A DNA stretch of 64,000 bases from Aquitalea sp. LB_tupeE (GCF_013391415.1 NZ_JACAXB010000011.1:62001-126000); one strand, 5' to 3'; counted from the first letter of the stretch, positions 1 to 10,848 are shown. Translations and numbers: made by a program. Notes: generated from the sequence alone by a model not told the origin.

Positions 1-963
1 GGAATGCGGACTGGTGAGGAAGCCGATGGCATCCTTGCCGTGTTCGGCAGATACGCCGTTCAGACCCTTGACCACGTAGGCCAGTGCGGTTTCCCAGTCG
101 GTTTCGTGCCACTTGCCGTCAAACTTGATCATCGGCTTTTGCAGACGCTCGGCCGAATTCAGGCCCTCATACGAGAAGCGGTCGCGGTCGGCGATCCAGC
201 ATTCGTTGATGGCTTCGTTTTCCAGCGGCAGTACACGCATCACTTCGTTGGATTTCACCTGAACGATCAGGTTGGAACCCAGACCATCGTGCGGGCTGAC
301 CGACTTGCGGCGGGACAGCTCCCAGGCACGGGTGGTGTAGCGGAAAGGCTTGGAGGTCAGCGCGCCAACCGGGCAGAGGTCGATGACGTTACCGGAGATT
401 TCCGAATTAACGGTCTTGCCCAGGTAGGGCATGATTTCCGAGAATTCGCTACGGTTGGCCATGCCGATTTCCTGGAAGCCGCCAATTTCTTCGGTGAAGC
501 GTACGCAGCGGGTGCAGTGGATGCAACGCGCCATTTCTTCAGCCGATACCAGTGGACCCATGTCCTTGGCCACCACGGTGCGCTTTTCTTCCTGATAGCG
601 CGAGGTGGAGTTGCCATAGCCCACAGCCAGATCCTGCAACTGGCACTCACCGCCCTGGTCGCAAATCGGGCAATCCAGCGGGTGGTTGATCAGCAGGAAT
701 TCCATCACGCCGGCCTGGGCCTTCTTGGCCAGGTCGGAATGGGTATGCACCTTCATGCCGTCGGTCACCGGCGTAGCGCAGGCGGGCAGCGGCTTGGGTG
801 CCTTTTCCACTTCAACCAGACACATGCGGCAGTTGGCTGCGATGGACAGTTTCTTGTGGTAGCAGAAGTGAGGGATGTGCGTACCCACGGAATGGGCGGC
901 ATCCATCACGGTACTGCCTTGCGGGACAGTCAGTTTTTTACCGTCGATTTCGATTTCAAGCAT
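1..963 (-). CDS. nuoG: NADH-quinone oxidoreductase subunit G, N-terminal part (cut by window edge)
   Basis: Peripheral-arm subunit of complex I that carries iron-sulfur clusters passing electrons from NuoEF toward quinone. The window shows the first 321 codons, beginning MLEIEIDGKKLTV at ATG 961-963; the gene continues past base 1. Visible are the N-terminal [2Fe-2S] cysteines (CYHKK, NCRMC), a HPLDCPICDQGGEC segment matching the NuoG His/Cys cluster site, and a CIHCTRC cluster motif. It starts 3 nt after the nuoF stop, as expected in a tight operon. No break is visible. The C-terminal molybdopterin-fold region is not included. Confidence 0.96.
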   Translation of the reverse strand, partial: MLEIEIDGKKLTVPQGSTVMDAAHSVGTHIPHFCYHKKLSIAANCRMCLVEVEKAPKPLPACATPVTDGMKVHTHSDLAKKAQAGVMEFLLINHPLDCPICDQGGECQLQDLAVGYGNSTSRYQEEKRTVVAKDMGPLVSAEEMARCIHCTRCVRFTEEIGGFQEIGMANRSEFSEIMPYLGKTVNSEISGNVIDLCPVGALTSKPFRYTTRAWELSRRKSVSPHDGLGSNLIVQVKSNEVMRVLPLENEAINECWIADRDRFSYEGLNSAERLQKPMIKFDGKWHETDWETALAYVVKGLNGVSAEHGKDAIGFLTSPHS

Positions 964-966
964 CGC

Positions 967-2262
967 TCAACACCATTTGTGGTCCACCAAGGGCTTCTTG
1001 TGTTCGATCAGATACTCGAACTCATTGCGGAAGTGCTTGGTGAAACTGCGAACCGGGAACACGGCAGCATCTGCCAGTGCACAGATGGTACGGCCGGCCA
1101 TGTTATTGCCTACCGAATCCAGGAGCTCCAGATCACCCGGACGGCCTTCACCGTTGGCGATGCGATGGATCACCTTGTACAGCCAGCCGGTGCCTTCGCG
1201 GCACGGCGTACACTGGCCGCATGACTCTTCGTGATAGAAGTAGGCCAGACGCTCCAGCGCCTTCACCATGCACACATCTTCATTCATCACGATGACAGCG
1301 CCAGAACCCAGCATGGAGCCGGCCTTGGAGATGCTGTCGTAGTCCATCGTGCATTGCATCATGACGTCGCCAGGCAATACCGGAGCGGAAGAACCACCCG
1401 GAATCACTGCCTTCAGCTTTTTGCCATCACGCATGCCACCAGCCATTTCCAGCAGTACCGAGAACGGGGTGCCCAGCGGAATCTCGTAGTTGCCCGGACG
1501 ATTCACATGACCGGATACCGAGAACAGCTTGGTGCCGCCATTGTTCGGTTTGCCCGCTTCCAGGAACTTCTGTGCGCCATCACGAATGATGAAAGGCACG
1601 GAGGCGAAGGATTCGGTGTTGTTGATGGTGGTCGGCTTGCCGTACAGGCCGAAGCTGGCCGGGAACGGCGGCTTGAAGCGCGGCTGGCCTTTTTTGCCTT
1701 CCAGCGATTCGAGCAGCGCGGTTTCTTCACCGCAGATGTAGGCGCCATAACCATGGTGGGCGAACAAATCGAAGCTGAAATCGCTGCCGAGGATGTTCTT
1801 GCCCAGGAAACCAGCCTGACGAGCCTCATCCAGTGCGGCTTCGAACAGTTCGTACTCTTCGAAGATTTCACCGTGGATGTAGTTGTAGCCTGCCTTGGTA
1901 CCCATGGCGTAGCCGGCGATGATCATGCCTTCGATCAGCGCATGCGGATTGAAGCGCAGGATGTCACGGTCCTTGAAGGTACCCGGCTCGCCCTCGTCGG
2001 TGTTGCACACCACGTATTTGTCGCCCGGGAAGGAGCGTGGCATGAAGCTCCACTTCAGGCCGGTGGGGAAACCCGCACCACCACGGCCGCGCAGACCGGA
2101 ATTTTTCACTTCGGCGATCACGTCTTCTTGCGCCATCTTGGATTCGATGATGCGACGCAGGGCCTGGTAGCCGCCGCGGGCCACGTAGGCCTCCAGCTTC
2201 CAGCAGTCCTGCGCAGAAGTATCCACGCCGTCGAAAATCACACCATTGACGAAGATTGCCAT
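967..2262 (-). CDS. nuoF: NADH-quinone oxidoreductase subunit F
   Basis: The NADH- and FMN-binding subunit of complex I, 431 aa. The start [12 protein letters not shown] is chosen because it overlaps the nuoE stop by one base (TGATG); an upstream in-frame extension has no family similarity. The glycine-rich FMN/NADH region [14 protein letters not shown] lies near residues 65-80, and [13 protein letters not shown] near residues 345-357 is the N3 [4Fe-4S] motif, with a further cysteine in TICALAD. Length fits the family. It is co-transcribed with nuoE upstream and nuoG downstream. Confidence 0.97.
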   Translation of the reverse strand: MAIFVNGVIFDGVDTSAQDCWKLEAYVARGGYQALRRIIESKMAQEDVIAEVKNSGLRGRGGAGFPTGLKWSFMPRSFPGDKYVVCNTDEGEPGTFKDRDILRFNPHALIEGMIIAGYAMGTKAGYNYIHGEIFEEYELFEAALDEARQAGFLGKNILGSDFSFDLFAHHGYGAYICGEETALLESLEGKKGQPRFKPPFPASFGLYGKPTTINNTESFASVPFIIRDGAQKFLEAGKPNNGGTKLFSVSGHVNRPGNYEIPLGTPFSVLLEMAGGMRDGKKLKAVIPGGSSAPVLPGDVMMQCTMDYDSISKAGSMLGSGAVIVMNEDVCMVKALERLAYFYHEESCGQCTPCREGTGWLYKVIHRIANGEGRPGDLELLDSVGNNMAGRTICALADAAVFPVRSFTKHFRNEFEYLIEHKKPLVDHKWC

Positions 2263-2762
2263 CAGTTCAGCTCCGCCAGTTTCTTGTCGATTGCTTCGGG
2301 CGTCATGAAGCTGCACATCTTGTGGTTGTTCACCAGCAAGACCGGCGCATCGCCGCAGGCACCCATGCACTCCCCTTCCAGCAAGGTGTACTTGCCGTCA
2401 GCGCTGGTTTCGCCAATGGCGATGCCCAGCTTCTTGGAGATGTACTCGGCGGCATTCACGCCACCGGACAGGGCACAGGGCAGGTTGGTACAAACGGTAA
2501 TCTTGTACTTGCCCACCGGCTTCATGTCGTACATGTTGTAGAAGGTGGCGACTTCGTACGCAGCTACCGGAGCGATATTCAGGTAGTTGGCAACGAACTC
2601 GATCACCTCGGTATTCAGGCAACGCTCTTCCGGTGTCTTGCCGGTTTCCCGACGCTCCACCAGAGCAATGCGCAGCGCGCCCATAACCGCCGAACGAGCC
2701 TGGTCAGCCGGATACTTGGCGACTTCGCGATCGATGGCGGCGAGTGATTGTGCGGATAGCAT
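2262..2762 (-). CDS. nuoE: NADH-quinone oxidoreductase subunit E
   Basis: Thioredoxin-fold subunit of the complex I NADH module, 166 aa, which binds one [2Fe-2S] cluster. The four ligands are visible as CTNLPC (about residues 91-96) and CMGAC (about residues 132-136). The N-terminal helical region is typical ([15 protein letters not shown]). The start ATG overlaps the nuoD stop by one base (TAATG) and the stop overlaps the nuoF start by one base, so translational coupling on both sides is likely. Confidence 0.97.
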   Translation of the reverse strand: MLSAQSLAAIDREVAKYPADQARSAVMGALRIALVERRETGKTPEERCLNTEVIEFVANYLNIAPVAAYEVATFYNMYDMKPVGKYKITVCTNLPCALSGGVNAAEYISKKLGIAIGETSADGKYTLLEGECMGACGDAPVLLVNNHKMCSFMTPEAIDKKLAELN

Positions 2763-4015
2763 TAGCGGTCAATCTCCCCAAACACGATATCCTGGGTACC
2801 GATGATGGCCACCACGTCGGCAATCATGTGACCCGTTGCCATTTCATTCAGGGCTGCCAGATGGGCAAAACCCGGGGCACGGATTTTCAGTCGGTACGGT
2901 TTGTTGGCGCCGTCGGATACCAGATAGATACCGAACTCACCCTTCGGATGTTCTACAGCCGCGTAGGCTTCACCTTCCGGCACATGCATGCCTTCGGTAA
3001 ACAGCTTGAAGTGGTGAATCAGGTCTTCCATATTCGACTTCATGCCTTCGCGGGAAGGCGGAGCCACTTTATGGTTGTCGGTGATGACCGGGCCGGGATT
3101 GTCACGCAGCCATGCCACACATTGCTGGATGATGCGGTTGGACTGGCGCATTTCTTCCACGCGAACCAGGTAACGGTCGTAGCTGTCACCCTTCTTGCCC
3201 ACCGGAATATCAAAGTCCAGACGGTCGTATACGTCGTAGGGCTGCTTCTTGCGCAGGTCCCACTCGATGCCGGAACCACGCAGCATCGGGCCGGAGAAGC
3301 CCAGGTTCTTGGCACGTTCCGGGCTGACCACGCCGATGTCCACGGTACGCTGCTTCCAGATACGGTTATCGGTCAGCAGGGTTTCGTATTCGTCAACGTA
3401 AGTTGGGAAACGCTTGGTGAAATCGTCGATGAAGTCCAGCATGGAACCCTTGCGGCCTTCGTTCAGGCGCGCGAGTTCCTTGGCGTTCTTGATCTTGGAT
3501 ACGGTGTACTGCGGCATGGAGTCCGGCAGATCACGGTAAACACCACCCGGGCGGAAGTAGGCCGCATGCATACGAGCACCGGACACGGCTTCGTAGCAGT
3601 CCATCAGGTCCTCACGCTCACGGAAAGCGTACAGGAACATGGTCATGGCGCCGATGTCGATGGCGTGTGCGCCAATCCACAGCAGGTGGTTCAGGATACG
3701 GGTGATTTCAGCAAACATCACACGGATGTATTGCGCACGCAGCGGCACTTCGATTTGCAGCAGCTTTTCGATGGCCAGGCAGTAGGCGTGCTCGTTGCAC
3801 ATCATGGATACGTAGTCGAGACGATCCATATACGGCAGAGACTGGATGAAAGTCTTGCTTTCAGCCAGTTTCTCGGTACCGCGATGCAGCAGGCCAATGT
3901 GCGGGTCGGCACGCTGGATCACTTCGCCGTCCAGCTCCAGCACCAGACGCAATACGCCGTGGGCTGCCGGGTGCTGAGGACCAAAGTTCAGCGTGTAGTT
4001 ACGGATCTCAGCCAC
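2762..4015 (-). CDS. nuoD: NADH-quinone oxidoreductase subunit D
   Basis: The 49-kDa subunit that lines the quinone site of complex I, 417 aa. The start is taken as GTG at 4013-4015 ([20 protein letters not shown]) because GAGGAG sits seven bases upstream and the product aligns with the family start; the open frame five codons further upstream has no such support. [13 protein letters not shown] and the C-terminal DIVFGEIDR are family hallmarks. The start overlaps the 3' end of nuoC by eight bases. Confidence 0.96.
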   Translation of the reverse strand: MAEIRNYTLNFGPQHPAAHGVLRLVLELDGEVIQRADPHIGLLHRGTEKLAESKTFIQSLPYMDRLDYVSMMCNEHAYCLAIEKLLQIEVPLRAQYIRVMFAEITRILNHLLWIGAHAIDIGAMTMFLYAFREREDLMDCYEAVSGARMHAAYFRPGGVYRDLPDSMPQYTVSKIKNAKELARLNEGRKGSMLDFIDDFTKRFPTYVDEYETLLTDNRIWKQRTVDIGVVSPERAKNLGFSGPMLRGSGIEWDLRKKQPYDVYDRLDFDIPVGKKGDSYDRYLVRVEEMRQSNRIIQQCVAWLRDNPGPVITDNHKVAPPSREGMKSNMEDLIHHFKLFTEGMHVPEGEAYAAVEHPKGEFGIYLVSDGANKPYRLKIRAPGFAHLAALNEMATGHMIADVVAIIGTQDIVFGEIDR

Positions 4016-4604
4016 CGTAGTTCTCCTCACGAATGATGCGCGGAGTGATTTCGCGCGGTTCGATGGTGACCGGCTGGTAGATCACGCGCTGCTGGGTCGG
4101 GTCGTAACGCATTTCAACGTGACCGGACAGCGGGAAATCCTTGCGGAACGGATGGCCGACAAAGCCATAGTCGGTCAGGATGCGACGCAGGTCGGGGTGA
4201 CCTTCGAACACGATGCCGTACAGGTCGAACGCTTCACGCTCGAACCAGTTGGCTGCATTCCAGATGGGGTTGACCGAGGCGAGCAGCGGGAAGCTGTCGT
4301 CTTCGGCAAACACGCGCAGACGGATACGGACGTTATGCTTGAGTGACAGCAGGTGGTAGACGGCGGCAAAGCGCGGGCCATCCCACGGCTCGTCACGGTA
4401 GACGCTGTAGTCCATACCGCACAGGTCGATCAGTTGTTCGAAGGAAAGTTCGGCATGATCACGCAGCGTGGTGGCCACGTCGGTCAGATCCGCCGCCTTG
4501 CAGACAATGGTCAGTTCATCGAGGGCCAGCGTGCTTGAAACAAGCTTGTCGCCCAGCACACGCTCGACGACCGATCCCAGTGCTTCCATTTTCTTGGAGG
4601 CCAT
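4008..4604 (-). CDS. nuoC: NADH-quinone oxidoreductase subunit C
   Basis: The 30-kDa subunit of the complex I connecting arm, 198 aa, separate from NuoD rather than fused as in E. coli. Family signatures are the central [22 protein letters not shown] segment and [19 protein letters not shown]. The C-terminus ENYGG overlaps the GTG start of nuoD. The start [10 protein letters not shown] follows nuoB by 11 bases. Confidence 0.97.
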   Translation of the reverse strand: MASKKMEALGSVVERVLGDKLVSSTLALDELTIVCKAADLTDVATTLRDHAELSFEQLIDLCGMDYSVYRDEPWDGPRFAAVYHLLSLKHNVRIRLRVFAEDDSFPLLASVNPIWNAANWFEREAFDLYGIVFEGHPDLRRILTDYGFVGHPFRKDFPLSGHVEMRYDPTQQRVIYQPVTIEPREITPRIIREENYGG

Positions 4605-4615
4605 AAGTGCTTACC

Positions 4616-5092
4616 TTATCGGGCGATGGTAGAGGTGCGTTTGATCTTGTTCTGCAGCTGGATGATGCCATACAGCAGTGCTTCGGCAGTCGGCGGACAG
4701 CCCGGCACGTAGACATCGACCGGCACAATGCGGTCACAGCCACGGACGACAGAATAGGAGTAGTGGTAGTAGCCACCACCGTTGGCACAGGAACCCATGG
4801 AGATGACCCAACGTGGTTCTGCCATCTGGTCATACACCTTGCGCAATGCCGGTGCCATCTTGTTGCACAGTGTACCAGCCACGATCATCAGGTCAGACTG
4901 ACGGGGACTGGGACGGAAAACGATGCCGAAACGGTCCAGGTCATAACGTGCGGCACCGGCATGCATCATCTCCACCGCACAGCATGCCAGGCCAAAGGTC
5001 ATGGGCCACAGCGAACCGGTTCGGGTGTAGTTGATGAGCTTGTCGGCTGTCGTGGTCACGAAGCCTTTTTCCAGAATACCTTCTACTCCCAT
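4616..5092 (-). CDS. nuoB: NADH-quinone oxidoreductase subunit B
   Basis: The PSST-type subunit with the terminal N2 [4Fe-4S] cluster that reduces quinone, 158 aa. Cluster residues are visible as [10 protein letters not shown] (tandem cysteines), [10 protein letters not shown] and [12 protein letters not shown]. The start is set at [11 protein letters not shown], which overlaps the end of nuoA by ten bases; AAGGGAGCG lies just upstream. A seven-codon longer reading is possible but has no family support. Confidence 0.97.
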   Translation of the reverse strand: MGVEGILEKGFVTTTADKLINYTRTGSLWPMTFGLACCAVEMMHAGAARYDLDRFGIVFRPSPRQSDLMIVAGTLCNKMAPALRKVYDQMAEPRWVISMGSCANGGGYYHYSYSVVRGCDRIVPVDVYVPGCPPTAEALLYGIIQLQNKIKRTSTIAR

Positions 5093-5439
5093 TCCAGCGC
5101 TCCCTTTTTCCACATGTAGACGAAGCCCAGCGTCAACACCGCCAGGAACTCCACCATTACGCCAAAGCCATAGGCACCAAGTTCTTTCAGGACCACAGCC
5201 CAGGGAAACAGAAATGCAATTTCCAGATCGAACAGGATGAACAGAATGGCGATGAGGTAGTAGCGAACGTCAAACTTCATGCGCGCGTCTTCGAAGGCTT
5301 CGAATCCACACTCATAAGGAGAGAGTTTCTCAGGGTCGGGACGATTGGGCGCAAGGACCTTGCCAAGGACAATAGGACCCACGCCGACCAACAAACCGAC
5401 GATGACAAACAACAGAATGGGAAAATAATTTTGCAGCAT
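5083..5439 (-). CDS. nuoA: NADH-quinone oxidoreductase subunit A
   Basis: Small membrane subunit of complex I, 118 aa, with three predicted transmembrane helices (near residues 5-25, 60-80 and 88-108). The conserved loop [22 protein letters not shown] contains the Cys-containing motif near the quinone channel. The start [10 protein letters not shown] at 5437-5439 is preceded by GGGGGTG; an in-frame TTG 16 codons upstream would run through the leader hairpin and is rejected. First gene of the nuo operon. Confidence 0.96.
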   Translation of the reverse strand: MLQNYFPILLFVIVGLLVGVGPIVLGKVLAPNRPDPEKLSPYECGFEAFEDARMKFDVRYYLIAILFILFDLEIAFLFPWAVVLKELGAYGFGVMVEFLAVLTLGFVYMWKKGALEWE

Positions 5440-5453
5440 TTCCCGTACACCCC

Positions 5454-5479
5454 CAAAAAAAGGAGGAATTACCCTCCTT
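5454..5479 (-). terminator. terminator-like hairpin in the nuoA leader
   Basis: Read on the minus strand, AAGGAGG pairs with CCTCCTT across a six-base loop and is followed directly by a run of T. It lies 15 bases upstream of the nuoA ATG and downstream of another strong terminator. It could be a second terminator for the tRNA-Leu transcript or an attenuator for nuo. Its 5' arm also resembles a ribosome binding site. Confidence 0.55.
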
Positions 5480-5492
5480 GGCTCCAAATAAA

Positions 5493-5524
5493 ATAGGCCA
5501 CCGGAATCCCGGTGGCCTATTTTT
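5493..5524 (-). terminator. intrinsic terminator after tRNA-Leu
   Basis: A perfect 12-bp stem (ATAGGCCACCGG with its complement) with a four-base loop. T-runs on both sides make it potentially bidirectional. It ends the tpiA-secG-tRNA-Leu transcript just before the nuo operon. Confidence 0.85.
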
Positions 5525-5530
5525 GAATGG

Positions 5531-5616
5531 TGGTGCCGACAGTGAGACTCGAACTCACACAGCCTACGGCCACTACCCCCTCAAGATAGCGTGTCTACCA
5601 ATTTCACCATGTCGGC
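5531..5616 (-). tRNA. tRNA-Leu (anticodon GAG)
   Basis: 86 bases including an encoded CCA. The acceptor stem GCCGACA pairs with TGTCGGC. A long variable arm (GTGGCCGTAGGCT region), typical of class II tRNA, is present, as is the T-arm GTTCGAGTC. The anticodon stem CTATC/GGTAG encloses loop TTGAGGG, giving anticodon GAG for CUC/CUU codons. It sits between secG and the nuo operon. Confidence 0.95.
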
Positions 5617-5633
5617 ACTATATAACTTTACTG

Positions 5634-5984
5634 TCACTCCGGAATTTTTGATGTAGTACCCGAAGCTTTGCCAGTGGTTGCCCCGACCGGGATTTGCGGC
5701 GCAACTTGCTCAACTTTGCCACCCATCACACCCAGATCTGTTTTTCCGCCCCCCGACAGATAAACAAGGGTGAGACTTGTGGAGAAGAATACAACCGCTG
5801 CAATTGCAGTGGTTCTACTCAAGAAATTCGCAGAACCAGACGCACCAAACAGACTACCGGAAGCGCCGCTACCGAAAGCTGCACCCATATCCGCACCCTT
5901 GCCATGCTGCATGAGGACAAGGACGACGATCGTCACTGCGGAAAGGAGGTTTATCACCCAAATAAGCGTCTTAATAAGTTCCAT
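5634..5984 (-). CDS. secG: preprotein translocase subunit SecG
   Basis: Auxiliary membrane subunit of the SecYEG translocon, 116 aa. Two transmembrane helices (about residues 5-25 and 55-75) flank the conserved loop [21 protein letters not shown]. The C-terminal tail is Gly/Thr-rich and variable in the family. It starts one base after the tpiA stop, so the two genes are co-transcribed and probably coupled. Confidence 0.96.
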   Translation of the reverse strand: MELIKTLIWVINLLSAVTIVVLVLMQHGKGADMGAAFGSGASGSLFGASGSANFLSRTTAIAAVVFFSTSLTLVYLSGGGKTDLGVMGGKVEQVAPQIPVGATTGKASGTTSKIPE

Positions 5985-5985
5985 A

Positions 5986-6732
5986 CTATATCAATTTTCC
6001 TGCGGCCTGGCAAATCATCCTGAATGATCCGGCGTCCAGAGATGCCCCACCAACAAGGGCTCCGTCGACATTTGCTGTCTTCAGAATTGACTCGGCATTC
6101 TCTGCCTTTACACTGCCGCCGTAGAGGACGCGAATATTAGCCGAGGGCTTGGCATTTTGCAAGCACCACGTTTTGATTGCGGTGTGAATCTCGGCAATCT
6201 GCTCCAGCGAAGCCACCTTGCCGGTACCAATCGCCCAGACAGGCTCGTAAGCAATGACGTACTCGCCCTCTTTCACTTCAGCCAAAATAGACAGCTGGCT
6301 GAAAATCACCTCAAGGTAGCGCCCGGACTCACGTTCTTCGAGAGTCTCACCCACGCACAGCACCGGCACCAGGCCACCAGCCATGGCATTGTTCATCTTG
6401 GAGAGCAAGGCCGGATTGGCTTCGCCAAAGTACTGGCGGCGCTCGGAGTGACCAACCAGCGCATAACGGCAGCCAACGTCTCGCAGCATGTCAGCAGATA
6501 CTTCACCGGTGAAGGCACCGTCAGCAGCAAAGCTGCTGACATCCTGCGCCGACAGCTGCAGAGCCTGACCGGCAAGCTGTGAACCCAGCGCTGCCAGATA
6601 GACAGCAGGTGCCGCGACACCGACCCAGGGCTGATTGCAGACCGGATCGGCCAGCAAGGCCGCAACCAGGGATTGTGCGCTTTGCGCGCGGGTATTCATC
6701 TTCCAGTTGCCGATGATCAGCTTGCCTGCCAT
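5986..6732 (-). CDS. tpiA: triosephosphate isomerase
   Basis: Interconverts dihydroxyacetone phosphate and glyceraldehyde 3-phosphate in glycolysis and gluconeogenesis; 248 aa cytosolic TIM barrel. The start [13 protein letters not shown] is the canonical N-terminus, with GGAG upstream; a long upstream in-frame extension has no homology. Catalytic signatures: NWKMN (Lys), VGHSERR (His), and [14 protein letters not shown] (Glu and loop 6). C-terminal [10 protein letters not shown] matches the phosphate-binding end. Confidence 0.97.
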   Translation of the reverse strand: MAGKLIIGNWKMNTRAQSAQSLVAALLADPVCNQPWVGVAAPAVYLAALGSQLAGQALQLSAQDVSSFAADGAFTGEVSADMLRDVGCRYALVGHSERRQYFGEANPALLSKMNNAMAGGLVPVLCVGETLEERESGRYLEVIFSQLSILAEVKEGEYVIAYEPVWAIGTGKVASLEQIAEIHTAIKTWCLQNAKPSANIRVLYGGSVKAENAESILKTANVDGALVGGASLDAGSFRMICQAAGKLI

Positions 6733-6814
6733 GTCGCTTGTCTCCGTATTTGAGCTGCGAATTATATCCCCACTCGCGGTGCCGTCAAAACATCGCATAC
6801 GGCTTTTCGACGAC

Positions 6815-6832
6815 TTGTAATATTTCTGAAAA
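6815..6832 (+). promoter_or_regulatory. possible Pho box upstream of pstS
   Basis: TTGTAATATTTCTGAAAA resembles two 7-bp PhoB half-sites separated by four bases (consensus CTGTCAT-N4-CTGTCAT), about 12 of 18 positions. It lies 64 bases upstream of the pstS ATG in the divergent tpiA/pstS gap. PhoB control of pst is well established in proteobacteria; this particular site is a weak match. Confidence 0.3.
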
Positions 6833-6895
6833 CTTGGGGGGATAGGATGCGCCTCAACACTTAGCACGCCCTTACCCAAATACTCAGGAGCAAGC

Positions 6896-7936
6896 ATGAA
6901 ACAGTCTGTACGTCTGGTCGCTTCGCTGGCCTTGTCCGCCGGCTTTGTTGCTGGCGCAGCCATGGCAGCCGACATCACCGGCGCCGGCGCTACTTTCCCC
7001 TACCCCTTGTACGCTAAGTGGGCCACTTCCTACAAGGCAAGCACCAGCAACAACATGAACTACCAGTCCATCGGCTCTGGTGGTGGCATCAAGCAAATCC
7101 AGTCCAAGACTGTTGATTTCGGTGCCTCCGACATGCCGCTGAAGGCTGAAGAGCTGGAGAAGTCCGGCCTGACCCAGTTCCCGACCGTGATCGGTGGTGT
7201 TGTACCGGTAATCAATGTACCCGGTATCGCCGCAGGTCAGGTGAAGTTCACCGGTCCTTTGCTGGCTGATATCTTCCTGGGCAAGGTTGCCAAGTGGAAT
7301 GACCCGGCCATCGCCAGCCTGAACCCGGGCGTCAAGCTGCCGGATCAGAAAATCACCGTGGTACGTCGTTCCGACGGTTCTGGTACCAGCTTCATCTTCA
7401 CCAACTACCTGTCCAAGGTTTCCAGCGAATGGTCCAGCAAGGTGGGTTCCAACACCGCCGTGAACTGGCCGACTGGTGTGGGTGGCAAGGGTAATGAAGG
7501 CGTAGCCAACTATGTAACCCGCATCAAGGGCGCCATCGGTTATGTTGAATATGCCTACGCCAAGCAAAACAAACTGACTTACGGTCAACTGAAGAATGAA
7601 TCCGGCAACTTTGTTGCTCCGGACGAAAAGACCTTCAAGGCTGCCGCTGCGAATGCAGACTGGAAAAAGGCTCCTGGTTTCTACCTGATCCTTACCAATC
7701 AGCCGGGCAAGGATAGCTGGCCGATTTCTGGTGCCACCTTCATCCTGATGCACAAGAAGCAGGACAAGCCGGCACAGGGCACCGAAGTACTGAAGTTCTT
7801 CGACTGGGCTTACAAGAATGGCGACAAGACCGCACTGGATCTGGACTACATCCCGATGCCGGATAGCGTGAAGACCGTGATTCGTACCAGCTGGAAGCAG
7901 ATTACCGACGCCAGCGGTAAGCCGGTCTTTAACTGA
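6896..7936 (+). CDS. pstS: phosphate ABC transporter substrate-binding protein
   Basis: Periplasmic phosphate-binding protein, 346 aa, that delivers phosphate to PstCAB. A signal peptide is clear: MKQSVRL, then a hydrophobic stretch, with cleavage after AMA near residue 24. The mature start [19 protein letters not shown] and the phosphate-binding motif [17 protein letters not shown] are PstS hallmarks. A hairpin after the stop probably limits transcription into pstC, so PstS is made in excess. Confidence 0.97.
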   Translation: MKQSVRLVASLALSAGFVAGAAMAADITGAGATFPYPLYAKWATSYKASTSNNMNYQSIGSGGGIKQIQSKTVDFGASDMPLKAEELEKSGLTQFPTVIGGVVPVINVPGIAAGQVKFTGPLLADIFLGKVAKWNDPAIASLNPGVKLPDQKITVVRRSDGSGTSFIFTNYLSKVSSEWSSKVGSNTAVNWPTGVGGKGNEGVANYVTRIKGAIGYVEYAYAKQNKLTYGQLKNESGNFVAPDEKTFKAAAANADWKKAPGFYLILTNQPGKDSWPISGATFILMHKKQDKPAQGTEVLKFFDWAYKNGDKTALDLDYIPMPDSVKTVIRTSWKQITDASGKPVFN

Positions 7937-8001
7937 TAACAATCTGGCTACAACGAATGAGCGTGCTTGTTGTGCACCTTTCAGATAGTTGTAGCCGCAA
8001 G

Positions 8002-8027
8002 GCCGGGGCTTACCACCCCGGCTTTTT
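8002..8027 (+). terminator. hairpin between pstS and pstC
   Basis: GCCGGGG and CCCCGGC form a 7-bp stem with a seven-base loop followed by TTTTT. It lies between pstS and the rest of the operon, so it is best read as a partial terminator that sets the PstS to PstCAB ratio. Confidence 0.75.
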
Positions 8028-8053
8028 GTCTGAGACGCGACCGAGTATCTCTC

Positions 8054-9016
8054 ATGGAAAAGTTCAGCAATAACCAGCAAATGCAGCGGCAACTGCTGCT
8101 AGACAATCTATTCAGAATAGCCACGCGCTGCTTTGCCTTTCTGGTACTGGCTTTGCTGGTGGGCATTCTGATCTCCCTGATCATTGGTGCCATGCCCAGC
8201 CTGAGCAAGTTTGGCTGGGGTTTCCTGACCGATAGCGACTGGGATCCGGTAGCGCAGAAATTCGGTGCACTGGTGCCGGTATTCGGCACGCTGGCCACCT
8301 CTTTCATTGCCTTGCTGATTGGCGTGCCAGTCAGTTTCGGCATTGCCGTCTTCCTGACCGAACTGTGCCCGAACATGCTCAAGCGTCCGCTGGGTATTGC
8401 CGTCGAGCTGCTGGCAGGTATTCCGTCCATCATTTACGGCATGTGGGGCCTGTTTGTGTTTGCCCCGATGTTTGCCGACCATATCCAGCCGATGCTGATT
8501 GACAACCTGGGTGACATTCCGCTGATCGGCATGTTGTTTCAGGGTGCGCCGATGGGCATCGGTGTGTTTACTGCCGGTCTGATCCTGGCCGTGATGGTGA
8601 TTCCGTTCATCGCATCCGTGATGCGTGATGTGTTTGAAGTGGTGCCCACCATGCTCAAGGAATCCGCCTACGGCCTGGGTTCCACCACCTGGGAAGTCGT
8701 ACGCTACGTGGTTCTGCCTTACACCAAGACAGGTGTGGTGGGTGGCATCATGCTGGGTCTTGGCCGTGCACTGGGTGAAACCATGGCCGTGACCTTCGTC
8801 ATCGGTAACTCTTCCCGTTTTGCCGTCGGCCTGTTCGAACCGGGTCAGTCCATTTCTTCGGCACTGGCCAATGAATTTGCCGAAGCCACCGGAGAATTCC
8901 ACATGGCTTCGCTGATCGAACTGGGCTTGATCCTGTTTTTCATTACCTTCGTCGTACTGGCCTGTGCCAAACTCCTGTTACTGCGCCTGCAGAAACAGGA
9001 AGGCAAGGCATCCTGA
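8054..9016 (+). CDS. pstC: phosphate ABC transporter permease PstC
   Basis: Inner-membrane permease, 320 aa, about six transmembrane helices, partner of PstA. The start [13 protein letters not shown] is preferred; the frame is open upstream but would run through the pstS terminator. The permease loop with [22 protein letters not shown] and [12 protein letters not shown] matches the ABC permease EAA motif that docks PstB. No strong Shine-Dalgarno precedes the ATG. Confidence 0.95.
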   Translation: MEKFSNNQQMQRQLLLDNLFRIATRCFAFLVLALLVGILISLIIGAMPSLSKFGWGFLTDSDWDPVAQKFGALVPVFGTLATSFIALLIGVPVSFGIAVFLTELCPNMLKRPLGIAVELLAGIPSIIYGMWGLFVFAPMFADHIQPMLIDNLGDIPLIGMLFQGAPMGIGVFTAGLILAVMVIPFIASVMRDVFEVVPTMLKESAYGLGSTTWEVVRYVVLPYTKTGVVGGIMLGLGRALGETMAVTFVIGNSSRFAVGLFEPGQSISSALANEFAEATGEFHMASLIELGLILFFITFVVLACAKLLLLRLQKQEGKAS

Positions 9017-9031
9017 CAAGGCGCTATCACC

Positions 9032-9943
9032 ATGACCAACAGTACCATCAGCGAATCCGTGAAACTGCAGGGTCGCAGCGAAAGCAGCAGCACCATGAAT
9101 ACCTCGATCTATCGTCGCCGTCGCCTGGTGAATGCCTTCAACATGGGGGCCTCCACCCTTACCATGGCCTTTGGCCTGTTCTGGTTGCTGTGGATTCTGT
9201 TCACGCTGCTGCAGCACGGCCTGTCCGGCCTGAACCTGCAGGCATTCACGCAGAGCACGCCGCCACCAGGCAGCCAGGGGGGCCTCGCCAATGCCATTTA
9301 CGGCAGCCTGATGATGACCTTGTTTGGAACCGTGATCGGCACCCCGGTCGGGATTATGGCCGGCATCTATCTGGCTGAATTCGGTCAGCGCGGCTGGCTG
9401 GCACCCGCCACCCGCTTCATCAACGACATCCTGCTGTCGGCACCGTCCATCGTGATCGGCCTGTTCGTATATGAAGTTTATGTGGTCAGTGTCGGTCACT
9501 TCTCCGGCTGGGCCGGTGCCTTGGCCCTGGCCCTGCTGGTGATTCCGGTAGTGGTGCGTACCACCGAAAACATGCTGCGCCTGGTACCCAATACCCTGCG
9601 CGAAGCTGCAGCTGCGCTGGGTACCCCGCAATGGAAAATCACGCTGTACGTGACACTGCGCTCGGCCAAGGCCGGGGTGCTGACCGGCATCTTGCTGGCG
9701 GTGGCACGGATTTCCGGTGAAACCGCGCCGCTGCTGTTTACCGCGCTGAACAACCAGTTCTTCAACAACAACATGAACCAGCCGATGGCCAATCTGCCCA
9801 TCGTGATTTTCCAGTTCGCCATGAGCCCGTACGAAGACTGGCACACCCTGGCCTGGACTGGTGCTTTGCTGATTACCCTGAGCGTGCTGACGCTTAATAT
9901 CCTTGCCCGCTGGATGGGCAGCCAGAAAACCCAATCGCATTAA
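9032..9943 (+). CDS. pstA: phosphate ABC transporter permease PstA
   Basis: Second permease subunit, 303 aa. EAA-type loop: [31 protein letters not shown], then [15 protein letters not shown]. Hydrophobic helices begin near residue 35 after a basic segment (YRRRRLVN). An internal ATG at 9095 ([10 protein letters not shown]) would give a more typical N-terminus; neither start has a convincing ribosome site. It follows pstC by 15 bases. Confidence 0.95.
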   Translation: MTNSTISESVKLQGRSESSSTMNTSIYRRRRLVNAFNMGASTLTMAFGLFWLLWILFTLLQHGLSGLNLQAFTQSTPPPGSQGGLANAIYGSLMMTLFGTVIGTPVGIMAGIYLAEFGQRGWLAPATRFINDILLSAPSIVIGLFVYEVYVVSVGHFSGWAGALALALLVIPVVVRTTENMLRLVPNTLREAAAALGTPQWKITLYVTLRSAKAGVLTGILLAVARISGETAPLLFTALNNQFFNNNMNQPMANLPIVIFQFAMSPYEDWHTLAWTGALLITLSVLTLNILARWMGSQKTQSH

Positions 9944-9946
9944 GGC

Positions 9947-10720
9947 ATGACGACAATGGCTGATAACAACGTCAAGCTTCAGGTCAAGAATCTGAACTTC
10001 TTTTACGGTAATTTCCACGCATTGAAGAACATCAATCTGGAGATTGCACCGCGCATGGTCACTGCCTTTATCGGCCCTTCCGGCTGTGGCAAATCCACCC
10101 TGCTGCGTACCTTCAACCGCATGTACGAGCTGTACCCTGGCTTGCGTTCCGAAGGTGAAATCCTGCTGGACGGGCATAACATCCTGGGCCGCGATGTGGA
10201 TATCAACCTGCTGCGCGCCAAGGTGGGCATGGTGTTCCAGAAGCCCACGCCGTTCCCGATGTCCATCTACGACAACATTACCTTCGGGGTGAAGTTGTAC
10301 GAAAAACTGGCCAAGACCGAGATGGACGACCGCGTGGAATGGGCCTTGCGCAAGGCCGCACTGTGGGATGAAGTAAAGGACAAACTGAAGCAGTCTGGTA
10401 ACTCGCTGTCCGGTGGCCAGCAACAGCGTCTGTGCATTGCGCGTGCCGTGGCATCCCGCCCGGAAGTACTGCTGCTGGATGAACCGACGTCGGCGCTCGA
10501 CCCGATTTCCACTGCCCATATCGAAGAACTCATTCATGAACTGAAAGAGGACTACACCATCGCCATCGTGACCCACAACATGCAGCAGGCGGCTCGGGTT
10601 TCCGACTTCACCGCCTATATGTATCTGGGTGAGCTGGTGGAGTTTGGCGAAACCGACAATATCTTCACCGCGCCCAAACAAAAGGCCACGGAGGATTACA
10701 TCACCGGCAAGTTCGGCTGA
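9947..10720 (+). CDS. pstB: phosphate ABC transporter ATP-binding protein
   Basis: ATPase that drives phosphate import, 257 aa. Walker [10 protein letters not shown], signature [14 protein letters not shown], Walker [14 protein letters not shown] and the H-loop IVTHNMQQA are all intact. The start may be the ATG at 9956 (MADNNVK), which has AAGG at better spacing. No phoU follows; a terminator comes immediately after. Confidence 0.97.
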   Translation: MTTMADNNVKLQVKNLNFFYGNFHALKNINLEIAPRMVTAFIGPSGCGKSTLLRTFNRMYELYPGLRSEGEILLDGHNILGRDVDINLLRAKVGMVFQKPTPFPMSIYDNITFGVKLYEKLAKTEMDDRVEWALRKAALWDEVKDKLKQSGNSLSGGQQQRLCIARAVASRPEVLLLDEPTSALDPISTAHIEELIHELKEDYTIAIVTHNMQQAARVSDFTAYMYLGELVEFGETDNIFTAPKQKATEDYITGKFG

Positions 10721-10733
10721 TCCGCCATTTACG

Positions 10734-10769
10734 GCCCCCGCAACTGGTTTATCCAGGGCGGGGGCTTTT
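10734..10769 (+). terminator. terminator of the pst operon
   Basis: GCCCCCGC pairs with GCGGGGGC; an inner CTGG/CCAG helix extends the hairpin, and TTTTG follows. It lies 14 bases past pstB and ends the operon without phoU. Confidence 0.85.
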
Positions 10770-10848
10770 GCATTCCGCCCTATTTTTCCCGCCATTATTC
10801 CAGATGATTTGGCTTGGGACGCCTGAAAAAACCGGCGAAAACAGACAC

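Noticed and set aside
4-2541. Long plus-strand frames over nuoG/nuoF
   Set aside because: Opposite strand encodes complex I subunits with intact cluster motifs.
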